This document shows, piece after piece, positions 57,231-64,000 of a stretch of DNA of 64,000 nt. The stretch is from Owenia fusiformis. Lineage: Eukaryota; Annelida; Polychaeta; Sabellida; Oweniidae. The number at the start of each line of letters is the position of its first letter. Position 1 is the stretch's first letter. Below the pieces are notes generated by a model. It had not been told where the DNA came from. It saw only the letters and a program-made list of their open reading frames with translations, and made no database searches. A program made the translations under genes and the position numbers. The stretch is taken from assembly GCA_903813345.2 (NCBI GenBank), contig CAIIXF020000008.1:36048867-36112866 (forward strand), given 5' to 3'.

Positions 57231-58119
57231 CTCTAAGTATTGGATGGACTGGTATGCATAGTTATTGGTTTAAAGACATGTCTATAATCAATGCAGAATG
57301 ATTGATTTTGGAAAATGAAATGAAAGAAGAACTTTAAATCCTGAATGAGAAACGTGGTTTAAATAAATGAAACAACAAAAAAGTGTTTGGAGCTGTAGAA
57401 AGTATATTGTATACTTACACGTAATGTTACATAAGATTACATAAAAAAGAAATTACATAGAGTTACATAAGATTACATAACAAAGTAATCACGTGGTTTT
57501 AAAATACGCTGTTACTTTTTTATGTATACCATATGTATAGCTGTAGACTGGCTCATTGGTGTCATATGGATCGACCGATGTCCTGGTGGGTGATGTACGG
57601 TCATTGGCAGATAGCCTTGTGCGATAAGATCATAATCATATCGTCGATACTGGCGATTTTGTGACATTTTGAAAACCATTTAAAATTTGTAATAGGCCTA
57701 ACAAAAGTCCTTTGAAAGGGTTCAACGCATAATATCGTTTAGCAAATCGAACGCTCGTTCTCGGTGATGCTTACCGTATTATTTATTTAGTATAAAAGAC
57801 GCGACCCCGGAATAATACTCTAGAATTCACAGGTTGAAGTCATCGATAGGCTATTTCACTCTCCCGATGTTGACAGAATTATTGTAAACGGATTAGATTA
57901 TCTTCAAGACAATTTCGATAAACTAAAATTTGCAAAACTCCCCCAATTTCATAGAAATAGGCTGATCCAGTAGACATGCACGCCTGCAGCCGCCATATTT
58001 TAATTTTTATACGAAGCTTATTGTGACCGGGATTGTGACCCTTTAAAACCTGACTTATTTTTTATATTTTGGGTAACTTTTTTAAAATGTTTACTTTTAC
58101 ATACATATTTGGTTTAAGG

Positions 58120-58400
58120 AATGTAGACCGAAGAGCAGGGGTAATATATTATTGAATACATCCCGCAGGGCTAGGCACAAACATCTTCAAACGGTTCGAA
58201 AGCTTTTGTGCCTAGCCCTAAGGGGGTGTATTAGACGATATTACTCCTGCTCTTGGGTCTATATTACGATTCGAACATAAAAACCTGATAAAAACTCCCC
58301 AAAATGTTTCGAATTAAGATATATAGACCAAAGAGCAGGGGCAATATCGTCGTCGAATACATTCCGCAGGGCTAGGGACAAACGTTTTCTGAATCCCGAA
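58120..58400. repeat. Foldback of three GAGCAGGGG-type arms
   Basis: 58126-58190 (GACCGAAGAGCAGGGGTAAT..GCAGGGCTAGGCACAAA) is complemented at 58204-58262 and repeated in direct orientation at 58326-58385. It is a foldback repeat plus an additional arm. Short frames across it are not treated as genes. Confidence 0.7.
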
Positions 58401-58554
58401 CGACCGTACTGGTCGTCTTTAAAGTATTCGGAACTCCGGCCCTCTGTAGCAGCCCTATGCAACTCAATATTTTTTTGTCCAAATGTTCGTGCGCTATGTA
58501 GTGGGCAACATATCCTTCATATAGTCGTACAATGGACAAACACTCAAATAGGCT

Positions 58555-58760
58555 ACTGCCCTGGTTTGGTCAGTTGATTTCTTAAATTTTAAATTGAATC
58601 TACATGTACGTCATGTATCTTCTAAATTCCAAAGATCATTGCTCTCGGGCTAAAAAACAAATACAAAAATACCCCATTTGTATACTATGATACGTCATAT
58701 AATGAGGTGCGGCCAACGGATGGTTATTCTGTTCGCGACAATATTACCCGGGCAAGTAAT
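58555..58760 (+). repeat. Upstream duplication, copy 1
   Basis: The sequence (TTGATTTC..AAATTGAATCTACATGTA, ATGATACGTCATA..GAGGTG..CCAACGGA, GTTCGCGAC..ATTACCCG) recurs in the same order at 59425-59540 and 59935-60025, just upstream of the GTPase TATA box. It is a tandem duplication of the promoter-distal region. Only copy 2 leads into a gene. Confidence 0.65.
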
Positions 58761-58856
58761 TGCAAATTAAAACGTCTACAGCGAATATAGAATCAACATG
58801 TATGTATGCAATTGACTGTAGACGCATTTTTTATACTAAAGTCATGCCTAATTGGA

Positions 58857-59389
58857 GGGTTTGTAGAAAAAACCGGGTACCGGGTAGTAAATCCTCCATG
58901 CTGGATTCAAACTTGGTACCCGGTACCCGATCGAAAAAACCGGGTACCCAAAAAACGAAAAATACGAATATTTAACATAATAAGATCATTAGAAAACGTG
59001 TAAAATTTGTTTTGAATTTACAGAAATGTATGTTACTTCCTTCAAAATTGAGCTAGAAGCTTCAAATAAATTGCATTTTAAGGCTCTTTTCTTCCTCTAT
59101 CATCATGGTCATATTTTCATTGGTTATGGGGGGGGGGGTGCGATCGCACCATCGCACACCCTCCTGGCTACGCCTATGACATTGTAAGACGATTTGAAAA
59201 ACATGACAAGTTACATACATTTTTGTAAATTCAAAACAAATTTTACACGTTTTCTAATGATCTTATTATGTTAGATATTCGTATTTTTCGTTTTTTGGGT
59301 ACCCGGTTTTTTCGATCGGGTACCGGGTACCAAGTTTGAACCCAGCATGGAGGATTTACTACCCGGTACCCGGTTTTTTCTACAAACCC
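58857..59389. mobile_element. A-family MITE, 533 bp
   Basis: Ends GGGTTTGTAGAAAAAACCGG and complement with CGGGTACC-rich inverted repeats of about 120 bp, then ATAATAAGATCATTAG and ACACGTTTTCTAATGATC, flanked by a perfect 9-bp duplication CTAATTGGA (58848-58856 and 59390-59398). It is the compact form of element A and confirms the A boundaries. Inner G runs at about 59129-59138. Two small frames over the left end are not genes. Confidence 0.9.
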
Positions 59390-59541
59390 CTAATTGGACT
59401 TAATTTCAGATACAGTCTTGGCTTGGACAATTGATTTCCCTAAATCTTAAATTGAAACTACATGTACATGTATCTTATACCATAGACCATTGTCAAAAAG
59501 AAAAATACCAACGGTATATGGATGGCCATATAGACTAATAT

Positions 59542-59913
59542 ATCGTCATACTTTTAACGCCGTAAAATCTACTTTAAACGTTGTTACGATTTTATGGCCA
59601 AAGAATTACTTTGAACGCCGCCAAAACTACTTTAAACAGTGTCAAAAACGATTTTGTAGGATTTCGAACGGCTTCAAGAATTATAAGTGACACGTAAATT
59701 ACGTCGAATCTGTGTTTGTCGCGCCATTTCGAATTGCCAGTAGTTCTGTAGTTTGAACCGATTGCTTTGATTGGTTGTGCAAAATCATTTTCCTTTCAAA
59801 AGAGTTTTAACGCCATAAAAATTAATTTTAATGAGGTACAAAAATCGTTTTTGACGCCGTCATAATCATTTTTAACGGCGCACTACGTTTTTTGACGTTA
59901 AAAGTATGACGAT
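59542..59913. mobile_element. MITE with ATCGTCATACTTTTAACG ends
   Basis: Inverted ends ATCGTCATACTTTTAACG and complementary GACGTTAAAAGTATGACGAT bracket 372 bp with repeated AACGCCG.AAAA words. It sits inside copy 2 of the upstream duplication and is absent from copy 1 at 58640-58690. Confidence 0.75.
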
Positions 59914-60102
59914 GCATTGGTTCAGATGGCAAGCCATAAATGTAAACCATGATACGTCATAATATGACATGAGGTGGGACCAACGGAGAGTAGTTTTTGT
60001 TCGCGTCATTGATATGCTATTACCCGAGCAGATGAGATCAAAATAAATAGTCATCTGGCACTGAATCATCTCGAGCAATTGACACCTTTATGCGAATACT
60101 AC

Positions 60103-60108
60103 TATAAA
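60103..60108 (+). promoter_or_regulatory. TATA box of the GTPase gene
   Basis: TATAAA in ACTATAAAAGACC lies 102 bp before the start codon. Transcription would be expected to start about 30 bp downstream, leaving a 5' UTR of roughly 75 bp. Confidence 0.55.
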
Positions 60109-60210
60109 AGACCAAGTTATGATATTCTCGAACCACAATCAGCTGAAACCTGGACTGACAACCAAAAGAAGAAACATTAGAAACGATCAAAAGAGATCTC
60201 AGAAACGAAG

Positions 60211-60358
60211 ATGATGAGTCGCAAATATAACATCGTGATGCTTGGCGCTGGAGGTGTGGGCAAATCGGCACTAGTGCGCCAATTTCTCTACGGCAAATGG
60301 CATCAACAGTACAAACCTACCGTGGAACAATACTACAGGCACCTTATGCGCTTTACAC
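60211..60358 (+). CDS. GTPase exon 1
   Basis: MMSRKYNIVMLGAGGVGKSA to RFT, ending in phase 1 at ACA C/GTAAGT. It contains the P-loop and switch I. Confidence 0.88.
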
Positions 60359-61646
60359 GTAAGTAAAATAAATCATGACAAACTATGACATTGTGTAGTA
60401 TTTTTGAATTCAATAGAGAAAACATGATCTGAATACTTTGGCAAATGAGTACTCGTGGTCGTTTTTTGAAATTGATATTGCTTAATCTTAAAAATAAGAA
60501 CGCATCTGCATATCATGTACATGTATGATTTGATTTTATGTTGCAGCGAAAATTTGCCATCCCATCGAGATTTTGGACACAGCTGGCAACTACCAATTTC
60601 CAGCTATGCGAGAACTTGCTATTCGTTCAGGACTTGCATTTATGGTCGTATTTGCTGTCGACGATGAAGACTCCCTCAAAACAGCAATCAGACTTCGCAA
60701 TGAGATCGTCGATATAAAAGGTAAAGCAAGTTTAAATTTTGTAACAATTAGATGACCTCTTATTCTACATATTCTCAATTTCTCCATATCTCACATGCTG
60801 CAAGTTTTTTGTACTAATGCTTTGCATCAATTTATTTTAGGCGATCAAGAGGTTCCGGTTGTACTCGTTGGAAATAAAGCTGATGTTCCAGAGAGAAAGG
60901 TTAGCGCTGTATCTGCCAAGAGATGCGCTCGATTACATTTCAATCATAATTACATCGAGACGAGTGCCAAATACAATATCAATATAGAGGAGCTTTTCAC
61001 TGACATTTCTAAAGAACAATTGAACATTGAAATCCCTGCAAAGGCCATGAAGGGGGTTGGGAAGGAACGCAACGTCAAGACAATATTTCAAAGGATCTTA
61101 AAACGAAACGCTATCCACAAGAACAATGAAGATAAACAATTGAAGACTTTAAGTCGCCGTTGTAGCTCGGAATCTAGCAATACATTTCCCTCGCAGCCGA
61201 CAAAATCAGACGGGCTATTCATGAGACTCTCGAGAACAATGCTCTCGTCTTTCGGCATTCTAAAGCGGCGAAAACCACGTCAAATCGAACAGGAGACTGG
61301 CAACGATAGCTTAAGTGCCCATGGATCATCTGAAATGCACATGGGCAGAAGTGAAGATACATTAGCGAGTGTCGATGACACTCGAATAAAATACGAACTG
61401 GTCGTACCAAAAGCAAATGTTACAAGATCGCAGTCCATCCCTAAAAGCACAAGGTACTTCGAAGACTCTCCGTTTTTGGTCCAGCAATCATTCAATGACA
61501 TTAATCAGCCTTCCGTTCGGTCAATGCTCACTGACGCTGATCAAAAGCGAGTTAGATGTTACAACTTACCTAGGACGCAACCCACATTTAGTGAAATGTG
61601 GGAGTGTGCAGAAGTACAGTTTGCCGATACAGAAAGGAAATTGTGA
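60211..61646 (+). CDS. RASD-like Ras-family small GTPase (three-exon gene model)
   Basis: Join 60211-60358, 60547-60720 and 60841-61646 gives 375 residues. GT-AG borders are in phase. G motifs: P-loop GAGGVGKS (12-19), switch I Thr in KPTVEQYY (37), G3 DTAGN (60-64), G4 NKAD (119-122), G5 ETSAK (147-151). DTAGN followed by FPAMRELAI matches the RASD (Dexras/Rhes) group, where Asn replaces the catalytic Gln61 of Ras. Residues 152-375 form a basic, serine-rich tail ending ADTERKL, with no CaaX box. Membrane attachment by prenylation is therefore not expected, unlike vertebrate RASD proteins. The start was taken at the first of two adjacent ATGs. Subfamily assignment is likely; function is inferred from family only. 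Confidence 0.88.
60547..60720 (+). CDS. GTPase exon 2
   Basis: Acceptor TGTTGCAG. Encodes KICHPIEILDTAGNYQFPAM through VDIK with switch II. Donor AAA G/GTAAAG, phase 1. Confidence 0.9.
60841..61646 (+). CDS. GTPase exon 3
   Basis: Acceptor TTTATTTTAG. Encodes GDQEVPVVLVGNKADVPERK through the G5 motif and the long tail, to TGA at 61644-61646. The reading frame extends upstream of the acceptor by chance, and that part is intron. Confidence 0.9.
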
Positions 61647-61860
61647 TTTTGAAAATGTGCAGTTTCTTTGAAAATGTGCAGTTTCTCAGTAATATCAAAT
61701 AACGCACAAGGTAGACCAACAGTCTATTTTAAGTATGATCTTCCATTTTCGATTGTTGATGCAAAAGACATGAAAAGTACCATCAAATATAAGATGTATC
61801 ATTATTAACAAAATGTGTATACGTCTAGTATATAGTACATGTATTTTTGTGCTTTATTTC

Positions 61861-61866
61861 AATAAA
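61861..61866 (+). terminator. Polyadenylation signal of the GTPase gene
   Basis: AATAAA, 215 bp after the stop codon and the first hexamer after it. Confidence 0.55.
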
Positions 61867-61934
61867 ATACTCAGAATTATCGTATGATCTGTAAAATGAA
61901 GCCCTTTGATTGGTCAGTTCTTGTGCTGTACCTA

Positions 61935-62027
61935 TCTGTATTGCTACTGAGATTGCCCCCGTTGATCATCTCCGTCGCAATACAGAAAATATTGGTACGG
62001 AGGGGAAATTCTCAGTAGCAATACAGA
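61935..62027. repeat. Hairpin 1 between convergent genes
   Basis: TCTGTATTGCTACTGAGA and its complement (62010-62027) enclose 57 bp that include further short complementary words. Confidence 0.8.
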
Positions 62028-62045
62028 GGATCACACGATAAAAAC

Positions 62046-62183
62046 GTTGTTGAATGATTTGAAGTGCAATACAGGACATATTCTGTCTCGATATTCTGTA
62101 TTTGGACTCGACTTCGTCTCGTTCCAATACGTAATTTCTCGAGCAGAATATGTCCTGTATTGCACTTCAAATCATTCAATAAC
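62046..62183. repeat. Hairpin 2 between convergent genes
   Basis: An arm of about 40 bp (GTTGTTGAATGATTTGAAGT, GCAATACAGGACATATTCTG) is complemented at 62144-62183 with one mismatch. The loop of about 58 bp has its own TCGA-rich pairing. Confidence 0.85.
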
Positions 62184-62940
62184 TTAAAGTATAATACACC
62201 ATTGTGGTATTCAGTTATCGTTTGACTTTTTTCGTTTTCATTCCTTTAAAATTGTTAATACATTTATACATAAACATGTTTTAAAATTTGGTTCAGTTTT
62301 TTGTTTGACAGTTCATACCGGTCCTTTTATCAATTCAGGAAATAACCATGCATTTCAGTCTCTTGTTAGTCTCTCTGATTATTTCAAATCGGATCGATTT
62401 TCGTTAGATAAGAAATGCTGACCATTCTTTTTTTTAATTCATCGGTCATTTTTAGTTTCCTTCTTGAGAGGAGCCCCCTATGTCATAAGGCATTAGATCA
62501 TAGGGTTTGATCCAAGCCTGACTGGAAGTATCCGAATTCTCTCACGGACATTCTGACTGCCGGACAAACGACATTACTTTATCAATATGATACATAGTAC
62601 AGCCAATTCACTAACAATTGCCATAGTAGCGTCTGGTGCAGGCTGTTATAGTATATGCAATCAAATTATGAACATTAGTATGCTGTCAATTTAGCAATTA
62701 TAAACACTATGCTTGCCGGTAGCCAGCTTTTACCAGGAGGGGGAGCTTTTTTCCAGGTGGGGGGGGGGCTTTTTCATAATTTTGGCTAAAAATCATGCGA
62801 AAAATTCTCAGAATGGTGAAAAACTGCATGATTTTGAAAGAATTTCTGACCAGCTCCCACTCTGGCTACGGGCCTGCTATGTTCCAGAGGGGATAAGACG
62901 TTTTACCCTCAAGCACACAATCCCTGCGTATAGTCCATAA
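62184..62940. other. Gene-free stretch with a dispersed repeat
   Basis: No gene. 62700-62880 carries a G-rich start (GGTAGCCAGCTTTTACCAGG) and ends CTGGCTACGGGCCTG, the same repeat phrase as at 1936. Confidence 0.5.
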
Positions 62941-62943
62941 GCT

Positions 62944-62949
62944 TTTATT
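62944..62949 (-). terminator. Polyadenylation signal of the sulfotransferase gene
   Basis: AATAAA on the minus strand, 21 bp after the stop codon. Confidence 0.55.
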
Positions 62950-62970
62950 TCACCTTTTTAAACGGAACGC

Positions 62971-63089
62971 CTAATGGTTTATTTCAAATGGTATATGTAT
63001 ACCAATGTCTCCGATCTTGTTGCTGTGGTGCTTGTCGAATTTTTCATTTTGCGAGACGGTGAAGTAGTTTTTCCAATCGCCAACCTTTC
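62971..63089 (-). CDS. Cytosolic sulfotransferase, last exon
   Basis: Acceptor CTATTTTAAG on the minus strand, then KVGDWKNYFTVSQNEKFDKH to NH and TAG. KVGDWKN(Y/H)FT is the conserved C-terminal block of cytosolic sulfotransferases (SULT), which includes the GDWK part of the RKGxxGDWK PAPS-binding motif. Joined to 63599-63770 it reads FMRKGKVGDWKNYF without a gap in phase. The enzyme transfers sulfate from PAPS to hydroxyl or amine acceptors. The acceptor specificity is not evident. Too short to stand out as an open frame on its own. Confidence 0.85.
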
Positions 63090-63598
63090 CTTAAAATAGA
63101 TGTGGAACATACAAGGTGATTAAAAATCAATGGCATAGATTTTCATCATTGCTTTTTTAGTTTAGTCAATTTATATAGAGGGCTTCGCTGTGTTTTCCAT
63201 TCAGGATTCAAGGATTCAAAAAATTCATTTCTTTTTCATGTTTCTCTCAAGCAATAAGGATGAGCCCTTCTTCCTAAAATAAATGTGGTACAAAAGGCCA
63301 AAAACGTAAATATATGGATTGTTTAACTTTCCATTTTATAAGGTATTCATTTTGAGGATTCTCCGGGTGCTATTCTATCACATTGCTTACTGTAAATAGA
63401 AACAGCCTCGTGAGAACTACATCGTTTGCTATCAGTTTGATGGCAAAATTCTCATTCGTGAGTTTAAGCAAATCCACTTTCTAACATATTAATGGGGTTC
63501 ATTACACATAAAGCACAATGCTTATCGCAAAAATGACGAGCTCAATCATCTCCAGGTAAAGTTCTGAGCACAAAACAAAGTAAATTTTCTATACTAAC
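63090..63598 (-). other. Intron of the sulfotransferase gene
   Basis: GTTAGT donor (63598 downward) to TTTTAAG acceptor (63090). No other feature seen. Confidence 0.8.
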
Positions 63599-63770
63599 CC
63601 TTTCTCATAAACTTTGGTATTGATTGGTCAAATATGCAGACACCCTGGTTGTTCTTGGCCGTACGGCGCATCTTGTCGAAGTTCGTGGCCTTTGCAATAC
63701 CCTTTGTGATTTCCTCCGAAACAGGTTTGTCAAGGAATGCAGCGAGACGCTCTATTTCCTTTTGTGGATG
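63599..63770 (-). CDS. Cytosolic sulfotransferase, penultimate exon
   Basis: Acceptor TTTTTTTAG and donor G/GTTAGT on the minus strand. Encodes HPQKEIERLAAFLDKPVSEE, ITKGIAKATNFDKMRRTAKN and FDQSIPKFMRKG. The IERLAxFL, T(S/N)FDKMR and FMRKG blocks are typical of SULT proteins. It begins in phase 0 and ends in phase 1. The upstream exons with the 5'-phosphosulfate loop must lie beyond 64000. The gene converges on the GTPase gene. Confidence 0.88.
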
Positions 63771-63819
63771 CTAAAAAAACACTCAATGTCAGTTGACGGC
63801 AGTAATTTATAAGTACATA

Positions 63820-64000
63820 CAGGGTGGGCGAAAAACGTTCACATTTTTTATTTCGATAGAACTTTTTTGAAAATCCATGAAGGTCAATAAAATTTTGGCA
63901 GGATATGCAGAAATCAATTTTACAATTGACCCTTAAGTGGTATTTATATATCTTTGGGGTTTTTGAGTAATAAAATGTAAACAGAGACTATGGGTTTATT
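63820..64000. mobile_element. Left end of a TA-flanked element, cut by the window edge
   Basis: TA followed by CAGGGTGGGCGAAAAACGTT, a terminus of the same CAGGGTG type as at 28109 and 27045. The other end is outside the window. It lies in an intron of the sulfotransferase gene. Confidence 0.5.

Noticed and set aside
58259-58462. 67-codon minus-strand frame
   Set aside because: It lies on the third arm of a foldback repeat and shows no known domain.

Overview
This looks like nuclear DNA of an animal, most likely a marine invertebrate and perhaps a deuterostome. It is AT-rich and gene-poor, with GT-AG introns, tRNA-derived SINE and L1/Tx1-type LINE sequence, many short inverted-repeat elements and frequent TACATGTA-like words. 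The species cannot be fixed from the window.

Three protein-coding genes are supported. (1) A mitochondrial carrier of the SLC25A45/47/48 type lies on the + strand with exons at 9260-9296, 39663-39706, 43349-43429, 44028-44136, 44954-45091 and 47275-47777. A second, phase-compatible terminal exon at 51764-52290 encodes another version of the last 60% of the carrier, so the locus seems to offer two alternative C-terminal halves. (2) A three-exon RASD-like small GTPase (60211-61646, +) has a TATA box, all five G motifs and a long tail without a CaaX box. (3) The last two coding exons of a cytosolic sulfotransferase lie on the minus strand (63770-63599 and 63089-62971). Its 5' part runs off the right edge. 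Genes 2 and 3 converge.

Intron 1 of the carrier is about 30.4 kb and is almost wholly made of transposons nested in transposons. From outside to inside: a roughly 1.1-1.2 kb tandemly duplicated unit (copies from about 9886 and about 34645) was hit by element F (10987-34547) in copy 1 and element H (35139-38405, 9-bp TSD) in copy 2. F contains element E (11277-13674) and element A (14505-34012, 10-bp TSD). A contains a 5'-truncated LINE on the minus strand (about 14622-33239). The LINE was in turn split by B (14728-20178, 9-bp TSD, exactly at the ORF2 stop codon), D (22800-23248) and C (23502-31321, hAT-like, 8-bp TSD that restores the LINE reading frame). B carries a large palindrome of a 167-bp satellite, about 11 units in one direction and 7 in the other. 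C carries its own MITEs and an 8-copy tandem array of about 175 bp.

The remaining space (1-9259, 47778-51763, 52291-60102, 61647-62970) holds a SINE, several MITEs and perfect hairpins, and no other coding sequence that I can support. Boundaries were read by eye from target-site duplications and from comparison of paralogous copies within the window. No database search was possible.
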